From the NCBI GenBank assembly GCA_025403435.1, contig CM046333.1, forward strand, positions 37,283,521-37,347,520: a stretch of 64,000 bases of DNA, in the 5' to 3' direction. The translations under genes and the position numbers were made by a program. Positions 24,834-34,917 of this stretch are shown here, piece after piece. The notes beneath the pieces are model-generated. The model had not been told where the DNA came from, did no database searches, and saw only the letters and a program-made list of their open reading frames with translations. The stretch comes from Artocarpus heterophyllus. Its lineage: Eukaryota; Streptophyta; Magnoliopsida; Rosales; Moraceae. How positions within the stretch are numbered: the stretch's first letter is position 1; each line of letters begins with the position of its first letter.

Positions 24834-25962
24834 TGCCTTAACTCTTTAGTAGTGACACTTTGATCCTTTTTTTTTTTTAATTTGTCAAAATAACCCTGAT
24901 TAAATCCTCGGTAATTGATGGACTTTCATCAAAATCCAACCAAACCCTAACGGAAAGAGTCACGTGCGCATCAGGTGGGGTTCTTTAGAGCAAAATTATC
25001 TAAATGTCCCCATTTTCTATAGAATTATCTTTCATTTTATTCTACCCTCTTCCTTTTACCCAATTTTGAGATGTAGGGATTTTATTTGAAATTAGTTCTC
25101 TCCCAAAACAAAAAAAGAAAAACTTCAAAGCAAGATTCCATTTCTTCATCGGTGATTCGAGGCTAACAAAGAGCAAGTCGTTGAATCGGAGTTCTTTATG
25201 GTGATGGTGAAAGTTCAAGAAAAAAGGGCTAGGCCACCCTCTTGTGGTTAGTCCCCAAACCCCTGATTTTTTTTTTTTTTTTCATTTTTGGATAGTATGA
25301 AAATGGAGATCGATTGCCTTTAAAAAAGAAAATGGAGAGCTATTTATTGTTTGGGGAAAGACAATTTGTTTATGGTTTTACAACACGTGGCTTTTTTTTA
25401 GGTTTTTTTTTTTGTTTTTTTGGTTTCATATGTGGACAATAGAAAAATTAGGCTTTTCTTAGTAGATGACAAAAAGAGTTTTGTATAAGGGTTTTTTTTT
25501 TTGGTTGGAATTGTTTTGGGCAACTGTTATTGTAGAACCATCAATCAGATAAACAGTTGGAGTGCTAGAATTGTTATTGTGCCTGTTTGTTTTTCTTGGT
25601 TGATGCGAAAAATAATATTGTTTCATCTGTCAGATATTGTTGGAATCGCTATTATGGAACAATTTTTTTTACGCTGTTTGTTTGTATGTGCATTACTTTA
25701 TGTCTTGGGGATTGTTTTCTATTCGTTTGTTTGTCTTTTTGTGCTACAATTGTCGTATATAAGTATATTTTTGTTAATTTTAATTGTAAGACATATTAGT
25801 GTATATTTTTGTTAATTTTATTTGTATGACATATTGTTATGTGTTTTTTTTTTTCTGAAATATTACTTTTGTTTTTGTTTTCAATTTATTTATTTTGTGG
25901 AAAAATTTTATTTTGTTACACAGCTCCTAACATTAAAGACATTTACACGTTGAAATTACATC
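24834..25962. other. Mutator-like 5' region, non-coding
   Basis: AT-rich sequence with several poly-T runs between the solo LTR and the transposase fragment. A GC-richer patch at 24940-24985 precedes a pyrimidine-rich stretch. I see no intact ORF of known family. Confidence 0.4.
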
Positions 25963-26322
25963 ATGGTGGTGGGTTATGATACCGAGAATACGAATGATTT
26001 AATATATTATGATATCGATGTTTTTGGCAATGCTTCAGAGAAAAGTAAAGAGGGTGAGTTAATTAAGAAAGTGAGGAGGCAAATAACTTTAGAGGACAAT
26101 CCCGAAGTAGACATTTGCGACCCTAAGTTCCATATTGGGTTAATTTTTCCTACATGTTATTTCAAAGAAGCTATAAAGGAGCGCACCATAAAGGAGCATA
26201 GGGATTTTAAGTTGGTGAAATATGATAAGCAGAGGATTAAAGCCAAGCACCAACGTAAGTGTTATTGGGTTGTAAGTGCAATGGTTCGAGATCATGACAC
26301 ACCTTACATAGTGAGAACATAA
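25963..26322 (+). pseudogene. Mutator-like (MuDR-type) transposase, N-terminal fragment
   Basis: 119 codons ending at a TAA. The middle (PKFHIGLIFPTCYFKEAI, then FKLVKYDKQRIKAKH) and the end (CYWVVSAMVRD) fit the N-terminal DNA-binding domain of plant MuDR transposases, in which a basic run is followed by a C-x-W pattern. After the stop the same frame gives NGTHICSL, a likely continuation, and is then cut by a solo LTR at 26347. The catalytic domain is absent. It was probably domain-final even before the LTR arrived. Confidence 0.68.
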
Positions 26323-26346
26323 AATGGGACTCACATATGTAGTTTG

Positions 26347-26793
26347 TGTTGGAATTAATTCCAATAATATGTGGGCTAATATATTAAATAAATGTGTATT
26401 ATTGCTATCAAATAAGATTAACCTAATAAAGTGTAAAGATTTGGGTTTTAAAGCATCTAATAAAGTGTAGGTATAAAATTATGTGTATAGACCTAAAGGA
26501 TAATTTTTATTTTTATGATGGGCTAAAATAGAAATAAGGAAAAGTTAAAATATTATAAATGGTTGTGGTCCCTAAGTCAGAACGTTACGTGATATTTTCT
26601 GGCATCCCATCACTGGAAAAGACAGAGAGAAAACTTTCTTTCACAGATATCACACATTCTTGACTCAGAAGATCAAGAACTAAGAATTCAACCGTTCTAA
26701 TGGATTCAGGTATGCTTCCGCTATACTTCTTGATGAATTAACATGAGTTTTGTGATCTGATGATGGTCTTCATCAGTAAAATTCGTTCCTACA
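26347..26793 (+). repeat. Solo LTR, probably copia (447 bp)
   Basis: Begins TGTTGGAATTAATTCCAA and ends ..TTCCTACA. Flanks are gtttg (26342-26346) and gttta (26794-26798), a 5-bp duplication with one mismatch. An internal TATAAATGG lies near 26556. Confidence 0.6.
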
Positions 26794-26828
26794 GTTTAAG
26801 CTTCAAGACAATATATATAAATACAAAT

Positions 26829-26980
26829 GGGGTGTTTGAAAGAGTGGTTTAAACGATTAGTTTGGGTTTGAAAGCTATAGTATGTGAGAGTTTTACACTA
26901 TAACTTTTTATTTTAGTATATGAAAGCTTTACACTATTCACAATTCAAACTATTGGTATGAACAACTCTTCCAAACATCC
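26829..26980. mobile_element. MITE-like inverted-repeat element (about 150 bp)
   Basis: The left end GGTGTTTGAAAGAGTGGTT pairs with the right end, whose complement reads GGATGTTTGGAAGAGTTGTT. The imperfect inverted repeat covers about 50 bp on each side. The TSD is unclear (..caaatgg and taacaatgg). It is probably a non-autonomous hAT-type MITE. Confidence 0.55.
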
Positions 26981-27059
26981 TAACAATGGCTTGGTAAAAG
27001 GTATATAAGTCAGTTTCGCACAAATCCTAATTGAAAATATATGATTGAAAAAAAAAATC

Positions 27060-27400
27060 TATTAAATTTTGTAATTTTTGATAAATTTTGTCAAAATTTC
27101 ACCAATATGTATTAAAATTTTATACAAAATATACTTTAGATTTTTCGATATCGACATATTTGCTAAAGTTTACTGATATTTCTAAATTTTTTTTAATATT
27201 TTACCGAAATTGATAGTACAATAGAAAAATATTTTGGTACTTCAAAATTTCTCAAATTTCTACTGAAATTTCTAAAATTTCGCTGAAATTTTATCTTTAT
27301 TAATAATACAATGGAAAAATATTTTGATACCTTGAAATTTAGAAATTTGTTAAAATTTCCACAGAAATTTTGTCAAAATTTTCTTCCTTAAGTACACCAT
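27060..27400. repeat. Degenerate AT-rich repeat block
   Basis: AAATTTC and GAAATTT words recur throughout. A unit containing TACAATAGAAAAATATTTTG near 27216 recurs near 27306, about 90 bp apart. It resembles decayed tandem repeats. No coding sense was found. Confidence 0.5.
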
Positions 27401-27467
27401 AACTTGCTGCAGAAAAAGCACGAGAAGCATTCATGCCCACAACCAACTTACAATACCTTAAAATATT

Positions 27468-27518
27468 CATATATATATATATGTGTGTATATATATATAT
27501 ATATGTATGTGTATATAT
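27468..27518. repeat. (TA)n/(TG)n microsatellite
   Basis: A mixed TA and TG dinucleotide run about 250 bp downstream of the methyltransferase stop codon. Confidence 0.85.
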
Positions 27519-27766
27519 AATTCCAATTTGCACTCTTAATGACTCGGCAAAGAATTGATACCAGAGCTCAATGTCACAAAAACTAAAGCTACAAATCACA
27601 AAACTTCAGTTGTTTTGTCTGGGATCTTAACTTGAGGAATAAGCCAAAGATAATTTATCAAAACCATAAGCTAACTTTTCAAACATTTAATACATATGCT
27701 CAAAAAGTTTTTGAGCAAGCTAAATCATCCAATGTTCAAAAGGATAGCCACCAAAAAATTGTAACA

Positions 27767-28525
27767 TCATACGGATGGAGCAACACGCCTGTAGACTGCT
27801 CGGAAAGTCTGTCCTCCATTTCTAGCAACCTTCTGCCCTTCCTCAGTTGCCGAACTCAAGAGCTTGACGACTGGATCCGCTTCGAGCTCTTCAGATGTGA
27901 GAGCTTCAAACATAGGGTGATCCTCTAAACAAGCCTTCATCCACTCTCCAAGTTCTTCCACATCCGTAATAGTGTATATAATCCCACCAACTTGTAGAAC
28001 ATAAGCATACTCGTCTAGCAAGTAACGACTGATGACACGGCGTCGGTGATTTTTCTCCTTGAAGTGAGGATCGGGGAACAAGAAAAACATCTTTGATAGC
28101 TGTCCTTTCTCAAAGTAATTTGGAATGTACTTCATCGAATTTGTCCTAACCACCGATACATTTTGGTACTGACCTGGATTTCCAACCCTTAAAGCTAAAA
28201 TCCTTTCTTTGACATATTTTGTCACCTTGTCCCTAAGCTCCATTCCAATCATCAGGGTTTCGGGAAAAAGGGTTGATAGACTGATTAGAAGCCCCCCAAA
28301 ACCGCATCCAATATCAGCAAATTCGATCTTCTTGGAGCTATCGGTTTGATCAGATGGGGGAAAGAATTGGGGATAGTGAAGAGAATAGTCCACGTGATGA
28401 GGGGAGATTGGTATGGGAAAGTGCGAATCACTCAGAGGGTTGCTGTGTGCTCTAGCTCGGTAGAAACGCTTTCGGGGCAGGCCGGTTGACTTGCTAAGAG
28501 TCGAGTTTGCCTCGTTTTCCAACAT
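27767..28525 (-). CDS. tRNA (guanine-N7-)-methyltransferase, METTL1/TRM8/TrmB family
   Basis: 252 codons from ATG at 28525 to TGA at 27767, with no internal intron. The family transfers a methyl group from S-adenosylmethionine to N7 of G46 in the variable loop of tRNAs. The eukaryotic enzyme works with a WD-repeat partner (WDR4/Trm82). Visible marks are the SAM-binding motif EFADIGCGFGGLL (about residues 68-80), the motif IGMELRDKV (about 93-101), the catalytic-loop motif FFLFPDPHFKEKNHRRR (about 144-160) and a C-terminal TSEELEADP..R.GGQTFRAVYRR tail. Length and collinearity fit a complete plant homologue, with no organelle targeting peptide evident. It is the only convincing host gene in the window and stands between transposon-derived tracts. 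Confidence 0.93.
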   Translation of the reverse strand: MLENEANSTLSKSTGLPRKRFYRARAHSNPLSDSHFPIPISPHHVDYSLHYPQFFPPSDQTDSSKKIEFADIGCGFGGLLISLSTLFPETLMIGMELRDKVTKYVKERILALRVGNPGQYQNVSVVRTNSMKYIPNYFEKGQLSKMFFLFPDPHFKEKNHRRRVISRYLLDEYAYVLQVGGIIYTITDVEELGEWMKACLEDHPMFEALTSEELEADPVVKLLSSATEEGQKVARNGGQTFRAVYRRVAPSV

Positions 28526-28544
28526 AACTCTCTTTTATTAATAA

Positions 28545-29365
28545 CTGCAAAGTTGTGAGTAAGTCAAAGTTTTCAGTACACGATGCTTGTGTCAAGACTC
28601 GAGAGCATTTCCAATAATGGGCAACTACGTAAGAAGTTTATATTCTTGCTAAATTGATTGTTACACAAAGAACTTAAAAGGTAAAAGTAATAAAAGATGC
28701 CACAACTTCAAAGATTAGAGAGGTAAAAAGGAATTGTAAATGAAATACAATTACAAATGCATCAAATTTGAATAATTGATGCAAATTGAGGCAAAGATTC
28801 TTAGTGGAAAATTAATTTGACTAAGGCCAAAAGGGTGATGAGACATCCACCAATTTTCTCAGTATTCCTAAGTCTCTTTCTCAGAGGAATTAATACAAAC
28901 ACCTGGTGAGCATGGATTATCCCACAACTTCAACGAGTTAAAAAACACCAGCATTTAGAACAGAATTGATTGGTTAACAATATTACATCTTTCTATTAAT
29001 ACAAAACGAACCCAAAAATTATTTTGACGTGACTGATTGACAAACAAAATATTTGGCATATCTTCCAAGAAAACAGAATAAAAAATAAATAAATGGCAAT
29101 TAGCAATGAAAAACAGTGTAAAAAAAGAGATAAGATATTGAGTACTGATATATGATATTCATCAATTTTGATTGTAAGCCAAATTCGTTTATCAACTAAT
29201 TAATAAAACCTTACAACTAGTACTACAAGATGCATGGGATCCTTAACTACCCAAAAAAAAAAGAGCTTGAAAGCCTTTATATAGAGAGAGAGAAAGGAAT
29301 TTGATACGTGATATCCATCAAAAAGAGAAAAAGAGCTGAGAAGAATAGTGTTCGTAGGAAAGTAC
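28545..29365 (-). other. Probable 5'UTR intron of the methyltransferase gene
   Basis: On the minus strand CTCAG followed by GTACTTTCC at 29365 is a good donor, and TTTGCAG ending at 28545 a good acceptor, 19 nt before the start codon. The stretch between is AT-rich with stops in all frames. The inferred first exon would lie in about 29366-29480. RNA data are needed to confirm. Confidence 0.5.
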
Positions 29366-29600
29366 CTGAGAGAGATGAACTGAAGGAGATTGGGGAAACC
29401 CAGATCGGCTGCGGCACAGAAAGAGGTTTTAGGAGGGAGCAGAAACAAAGCAACTGAAAAGCTAAAAGAAATCACTTCTCATAAGAAGGGGAAAAAAACA
29501 AAACAAGCCACAGAAGCCCAAATATGTAGTTTTTGGGCCGAATACATCGGGAAGTTTACCTAAATGCCACAAATTAATCTTGCATTGAGTTCTAACACTA
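29366..29600 (-). promoter_or_regulatory. Probable first exon and promoter of the methyltransferase gene
   Basis: Pyrimidine-rich on the minus strand (CTTTTCCCCTTC near 29480), as in many plant 5' leaders. GGCCC/GGGCC motifs near 29510 and 29535 (GCCCAAA, TTTGGGCC) resemble the TCP/telo-box-like GGGCC sites found upstream of plant translation and ribosome-related genes. No clear TATA box. Confidence 0.35.
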
Positions 29601-30556
29601 AAAAATTAATTATAATAATTATAGAGCGTGTTTGTTTCAGTTTTTAAATTACGGTTTAAATTATTTTGTTACAAATTATTTTGTTACGGTATTTTCTCTT
29701 ATAAAAATTTAAATCTTTATTTAAATATTTTACTCAAATACTGATACCAAATGCACCAATAAATACCCAAATACACCCTTAATGTTGGAAACCGCACAAT
29801 ATCTGGAATATGCACTGGCATGTATTCACTGCCAATCCGCCGTTGGGAACCACCATCTTTTGGTGCCGCTGCCACTCAAAATAATAATAAAAAAAAATCC
29901 CAAAACTATTTAAATTTACTAAAAATAATAAAAACCAAATAATATTTACATAGAATAGAAAAAAATCCCAAAATAAGAACAACAGAAAAAAAAAATGCCC
30001 ACAGTCACGGAGATCTTCGTCACGGCGGAGATCTGCATTCGGCCACAAGGGAGAAAGATCTCCCCGCTTGAGAGCAAGATCCAACAAATCTCCTCGCCGT
30101 AGGGTGCGACGAGAGATCACGCGAAGGAGACAAATTTTCACGAAGATGATCTTCAGTCGCGGAGGATATCTCTCCCGTCGCGATGAGGAGCAGGAAAATA
30201 CCAAGCAGCCACGACAGTGAGATGCGCGAATCGCCGGTTAGGGGAGAGATTTTCGCGGTAGTTATTGCTTATGGCGAGGGAAGCAACGTTGACAAAAAAA
30301 ATCTCCATGCGCTGATGAAGGATTTCAAGCAATGGTCGAATAGAAAATAGATGAAGAGATAGAGGGGAAAAGGGCGAGAGAGTGAGAAACGGTTGGAGCT
30401 TGGAAGAGATTGAGATTAAAAGAAACCCTGTCTGACTTTTATGGGTATTTTACACCTTGGAGGGACGGAGAGAGTTGGGGATGAAGAGTTAAAAAGGGGC
30501 GAGAAGAATTATAGTAATTTTTTATATTATTTGATAAAGAGTTGAGGGAATAGATG
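29600..30556. other. Intergenic region with a GC-richer island
   Basis: AT-rich to about 29990, then about 260 bp rich in CG and GAGATC words (30000-30260), then purine-rich sequence. GAGATCT or its complement recurs several times. A minus-strand ORF of 141 codons covers the island but has no recognisable domain. Nothing firm can be called. Confidence 0.4.
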
Positions 30557-30570
30557 TAGAGATGTAACAA

Positions 30571-30918
30571 TGGGTCGGGGCCTGTGGGTTGGCCCGAGCC
30601 CGTCCTGATACAGTGATAGGTCGGGCCGGCACGGTCCGACACTGTTCACGGCCCGGCACGGCCCATAAATACTTGTGGGCTGGGCCGGGCCTATATATAT
30701 TGGCCCATGGGCCGGCCCGGCACGGCCCATGGAAAATCATGGGCCGGGCTGGCCTGGGCCTGGGCCGGCCCGGCCCGGCCCGTCTAGGCCCACAGCCGGC
30801 CCAGGTTGGGCCGGCCCATCTAGGCCCACAATGGGCCGGCCCATCCCAGCCCATAATGGGCCAGCCCACCGGCCCAAGTTAGGCTGGCCCATCTAGGCCC
30901 ATACTAGGCCACAAGAGG
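30571..30918. repeat. hAT left subterminal GC-rich array
   Basis: About 350 bp built from GGCCC, GGCCGG and GGCACGGCCC words, with runs such as GGCCGGCCCGGCCCGGCC around 30765. It differs sharply from the AT-rich surroundings. In hAT elements the subterminal repeats bind transposase, which is the likely role here. Confidence 0.8.
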
Positions 30919-31040
30919 CCCATTGTGGGCCAATTTCATATATATATATATATATATTTAGATATATTTTTTCATGTTCATTCACGGGTGAACATGGCTG
31001 AGTATGGCCTTCTCCAAATAAGTCATGTAAGGCTCATTGT

Positions 31041-31862
31041 AAGTCATGTATTGTCACATCAAAAGACTATACATTTAATATATATATTGTTTAATTCATA
31101 TAAGAATTAAATATTATATAATATATATACATGCCATATTCACCCGTGAATGAATAATTGAATATGCCATGAGATTTTCCCAATGCAATCACATCACAAT
31201 ACGTCTGCCAAGTTCTTTTTCTTCTCTTTTCATTTTTTTTTTATTTTTTTATTTTTTCCTTGTAGGCATGCTTTGCTTTTGAGAAGTAAAGTTGAGAATC
31301 AGATGCTGAATCTGTAGGTTATGTATTATCACATCAAAATACTATACATTTAATATATATATTATTTAATACATGTAAGAATTAAATATTATATAATATA
31401 TATACATACCATATTGAACACATCACATTGCAATAGGCCTGACAAGCTCTTTTTCTTTTCTTTGTATTTTTAAAATTTTTTCTTGTAGGCATTGTTAGTA
31501 TGTGTGGAGCTTAATTATTACCCTGACGTAGATTACCCCTACGCAGAGGTTGTACGCGGATCGACCTTCGCAGTAAGGTCGACGTGGGAGTTGGAAGGGG
31601 GGTAGTAAACCCCCCTCCTGGGGGTTGTAGGGGGCGGAGCCCCTTAGGCAAAAATTTTATATGCAAGTTTATTTTACATAGGGGCAGTTTAGGTTTTTTA
31701 TATAAGACATGCTTTGCTTTGGAGAAGCAAAGCTAAGAATCAGATATTAAGTCTATAGGTCATGTATTATCACATCAAAATACTATACATTTAATATATA
31801 TATATTATTTAATACATATAAGAATTAAATATTATATAATTTATGCATGTCATATTCACCCG
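31041..31862 (+). repeat. Three dispersed copies of a 110-bp repeat inside the hAT element
   Basis: Copies at about 31041-31150, 31318-31425 and 31757-31862 share CATGTATTNTCACATCAAAA, an AT-rich middle and TAAGAATTAAATATTATATA. Copies 2 and 3 also share the preceding CATGCTTTGCTTT..GAGAAG block. Copies 1 and 3 are followed by CACCCGTGA. They are internal duplications of the 5' untranslated part. Confidence 0.75.
31493..31707 (+). mobile_element. Short GC-rich insertion within the hAT 5' region (about 215 bp)
   Basis: It interrupts the repeat phrase TGTAGGCATGCTTTGC, which is uninterrupted at 31263, leaving ggcat before and gacat after. It starts TGTTAGTATGTG and holds a perfect hairpin (TCGACCTT, 6-nt loop, AAGGTCGA) at 31561-31582 and a second G/C stem (GGGGGCGGAGCCCC) at 31630-31643. 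It may be a small solo LTR or TRIM-like LTR. The right end does not clearly end in CA. Confidence 0.45.
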
Positions 31863-32062
31863 TGAGTGAACATGGCATTAGATTCCCCTATGCAATTATA
31901 AAGGGGCAGGCCTAACATAGAGGCTCAGAAGGAAGGCCTGCAATGTACAAAGCTGAGACGTTAAGTCTTCAGCGAATTGTCTAATCAAGTTACACTTGAA
32001 AGAAAAAAAAAATTAAAAAAAAGATTTAAAAATAAAAAAATAAAAAAAATAAACTTTTTTAC

Positions 32063-32071
32063 CTATAAATA
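32063..32071 (+). promoter_or_regulatory. TATA box of the hAT transposase gene
   Basis: CTATAAATA lies about 235 bp upstream of the ATG and is followed by a leader beginning around 32095. A likely 5'UTR intron runs from the GGTATAATTT donor near 32178 to the TTGAAG acceptor near 32297. Confidence 0.5.
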
Positions 32072-32299
32072 AATGTAGAACATTCACAGAGATACTCATT
32101 CAACAAACTTCTAAGATCTTATGTATTGTCTTGTTTTTTAGATTACTTAGAGTTCTTCAGAAAGGAAAAAAAACTTGAAGGTATAATTTATTTCATTTGT
32201 TGTTCATTAATTTTGTATTGTTATAAGTTAATTTTATTGTGTAATTATTTTATTTAATTTTTATGTTACGTTAATTTATTGTTATTTTTTATTGAAGCT

Positions 32300-34399
32300 A
32301 TGGCATCATCACCTAGAGGGAGAGCCAACATTTCACATTTGGTGATCAACGAAGAAGAACAATTTAATGATCCACTGGAAGAAATTGGAGTTGACTTGCT
32401 ATCTCAAGTTGATGGCTCCTCTGAAGTCACTCGTAAGGGCAAAAGGAAAATTCAACGAACTTCACCAGTTTGGAATTACTTTGATCTCGTAACACGTACA
32501 AACGAGCATGGTGCAACAGAAGAGCGCGCAATTTGCAAAGTATGCAAACAAGACTACACAGGTAAATCCTCTTCTGGCACTGGTCACTTAGAGAGGCATC
32601 GCAAAAAATGCGAAGCTAAGCATGGTGTAGGTGGTGTTGATTGCCGTCAACAAACACTTCAATTTAGCCACGATGGTAGTGTTACCAATTGGTCATATGA
32701 CCAACAAAGAGCAAGAGAATGGCATGCTAGATATTTGGCTAGTGCTCAACAACCAATTAGTCTTGCTGATGATCCAGCCTTTGAGGAGTACATTCAAAAT
32801 GCCTATAATCCACAATATAGGCGTGTTTCAAGAACTACCACAAGAGCTGACACCATGAAAGTTTTTTATTCAATGAGAGGAAAGTTAGTAAATGAATTTA
32901 ATTCATTCACTGCATCTGTTGCATGCACATCTGATTTGTGCGAAGGTCGTACCAAAACTAGTTATATCTGTGTAACTGCACATTATGTGGATAAAGATTG
33001 GTCTTTTCAAAAAAGATTAATTGCTTTTCGACCAATGCCTTATCCGCATGATGCCAAGGCCATTCATGATGTCATCATGGAAGTTTTTGATTTTTATGGC
33101 ATTAAAGAAAAGGTTTTGAGCATCATATTTGATAATGCATCTGCTAATACTGCTGCTATTAACCTTTTCAAAACAACATTGAGACCACAACATGGCGAAA
33201 CACTTTTTCACCAAAGATGTGCTTGTCATATTATTAACTTGTGTGTTCAAGATGGCATGAAATTTTTTCAAGGTTATTTGGAAAATATTCGAACGGCCTT
33301 GGGTTACATAGCAAGTTCTGGCTCTCGAATTGAAGAGTTTGCTAAGCTTTGCAAAAGAGCAAGCATGAAACCCAGAAAACTTCCAACTGACATAGGACAC
33401 CGGTGGAATTCAACATATTTGATGCTGAATGCATGCCTACCATACAAAGAGGTCATAACCGCGTATTACAACTTGAAGAATCCAACTGAGCTGCTTCAAG
33501 AATTTGATTGGCAAATTGCTTCATGCTTTTACAATTTCTTAAAGGTTTTTTATGAAGCCACTCTCCAACTCTCAGGTGTGTACTATCCTACCTCTCCTCA
33601 TGCATTACATAAGTTGTACGACATTGCTGCAACCTTCGATATGCATAGAGATTTTGACATGTTTAAGGAATCTGTTGAGTTCATGGAGCAAAAATTCAAA
33701 AAATATTGGGAGCGTGTTCCACCGTTGTATTGCATAGCTGCTGTATTGGATCCGAGAGTTAAATTAGCTGGTGTTGAATATTTGCTTAAGGGTATAGGGG
33801 AAAAATTAAGGGTGCATTCTGACATCATAACCATTCAAAATGTGCAAGCAAAAGTTAACAACATATTTACTGCATATAATGAAAAATATGGAGGAGGCCA
33901 AACAATATCCCCCACACCTTTAGCAAATACTACTTCTGTTCCACATGGTTCTTCATGGGCAAGTATGATTAGCTACACAGGATTTGGTTTCGGTGCATCG
34001 TCTACATCTTCAACACGCAGTGAATTGGAAAATTATCTGGAAACAAATTTTGCAGCATTTATTTTCAATGAGCAAGGTGGTGGTCATGATTTCAATAAGT
34101 TTGATCTTTTGTCATTTTGGAGATCACAGTCAAGAACTTTTCCTGTGCTCTCTAAAATGGCTTGTGATATACTAACCATACCAGTATCCACAGTTGCAAG
34201 TGAACAAGTATTTAGTTGCAGTGGTAGAGTACTTGATGAACGGCGTGCACGTATGAGTGACGATATTCTGGAAGCAGTAATGTGCGTCAAAGATTGGGAG
34301 GATGCTCGTAGAAGAAGCCAAGAAGTTCAAGATGATTGGGTTGATGACTTTGAAAATTTGGACATTTCTGATACTCCCACTGGGAGTAATACGTTGTAA
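32300..34399 (+). CDS. hAT transposase (BED zinc finger, RNase H-like core, hAT dimerisation domain)
   Basis: I start at MASSPRGR (32300). An upstream in-frame ATG at 32279 falls in the probable 5'UTR intron. This gives 699 codons without a stop. Residues about 57-105 form a BED-type finger (PVWNYFDL, then CKVC and HLERHRKKC). The core carries the expected acidic residues: Asp in CTSDLCEGR (about 213), Asp in IIFDNASAN (about 281) and Glu in ASEQVFSCSGRV (about 640). The C-terminal hAT dimerisation region reads LSFWRSQSRTFPVLSKMACDIL and RARMSDDILEAVMCVKDW. It recognises the element ends and moves the element. Intact termini argue that it is a transposon gene and not a domesticated one. Confidence 0.95.
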   Translation: MASSPRGRANISHLVINEEEQFNDPLEEIGVDLLSQVDGSSEVTRKGKRKIQRTSPVWNYFDLVTRTNEHGATEERAICKVCKQDYTGKSSSGTGHLERHRKKCEAKHGVGGVDCRQQTLQFSHDGSVTNWSYDQQRAREWHARYLASAQQPISLADDPAFEEYIQNAYNPQYRRVSRTTTRADTMKVFYSMRGKLVNEFNSFTASVACTSDLCEGRTKTSYICVTAHYVDKDWSFQKRLIAFRPMPYPHDAKAIHDVIMEVFDFYGIKEKVLSIIFDNASANTAAINLFKTTLRPQHGETLFHQRCACHIINLCVQDGMKFFQGYLENIRTALGYIASSGSRIEEFAKLCKRASMKPRKLPTDIGHRWNSTYLMLNACLPYKEVITAYYNLKNPTELLQEFDWQIASCFYNFLKVFYEATLQLSGVYYPTSPHALHKLYDIAATFDMHRDFDMFKESVEFMEQKFKKYWERVPPLYCIAAVLDPRVKLAGVEYLLKGIGEKLRVHSDIITIQNVQAKVNNIFTAYNEKYGGGQTISPTPLANTTSVPHGSSWASMISYTGFGFGASSTSSTRSELENYLETNFAAFIFNEQGGGHDFNKFDLLSFWRSQSRTFPVLSKMACDILTIPVSTVASEQVFSCSGRVLDERRARMSDDILEAVMCVKDWEDARRRSQEVQDDWVDDFENLDISDTPTGSNTL

Positions 34400-34650
34400 T
34401 TAATTATGAACAATATTTTTTTTATGTTTTTTTTTTGTTTTTAGTAATTTTGTAAACATCTAATGTATAATTATCCCGATTGTACTCTTTTTTCCTTACC
34501 AAGGTTTTGTCCCACTGGGTTTTCTTTGGAAAGGTTTTTAATGAGGCAATCGTAAATAAAATATCCTTTTTTATATTTATCTTAACTATTCAAACTTTTA
34601 TATTTATTAACTTGTTTAAAAATTAAAAAATTAAAAATTACATACTTAGA

Positions 34651-34917
34651 TGGGCTGGCCCATTTAAACCCATGATGAGCCAAGATGGGCCGGCCTATTT
34701 AAGGCCCACGGCATGGCCCGGCACGACCCGCGGCACGGCCCGGCACGGCCCGACACGGCCCACGGCACGGCCCGGCACGGCCCATATAAAACTAGCCCGC
34801 GGGCCGGGCCGGGCCAAGTTATTTTTAATATGGGCCGGCCCGGCCCACGAAATTCATGGGCCGGCCCGGCCCGGCCCGCGGGCCGTGTGGGCCTAAGGAG
34901 AACGGGCCGGCCCGTTC
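34651..34917. repeat. hAT right subterminal GC-rich array with 10-bp period
   Basis: CGGCACGGCC repeats head to tail at 34731, 34741, 34751 (CGACACGGCC) and 34773, with variants from 34707, a period of 10-12 bp or about one helical turn. It is followed by GGCCGGCCCGGCCC runs up to the right end. It mirrors the left array. Confidence 0.82.

Larger units (their letters stand above)
21951..26828 (+). mobile_element. Mutator-like element remnant carrying two solo LTRs
   Basis: A stretch beginning GTAATTTGCAACTGTGG and continuing after the solo LTR with ..TGCCTTAACTCTTTAGTAG, followed by a transposase N-terminal fragment (25963-26322), is typical of an old Mutator-like element. It has been split at 21974-24828 and at 26347-26793. 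I could not find the right end or a 9-bp TSD, so the limits are approximate. Confidence 0.45.

Noticed and set aside
30589..30896. Gly/Pro/Ala-rich collagen-like ORFs
   Set aside because: Translations of the GGCCC subterminal array of the hAT element, open in several frames on both strands.
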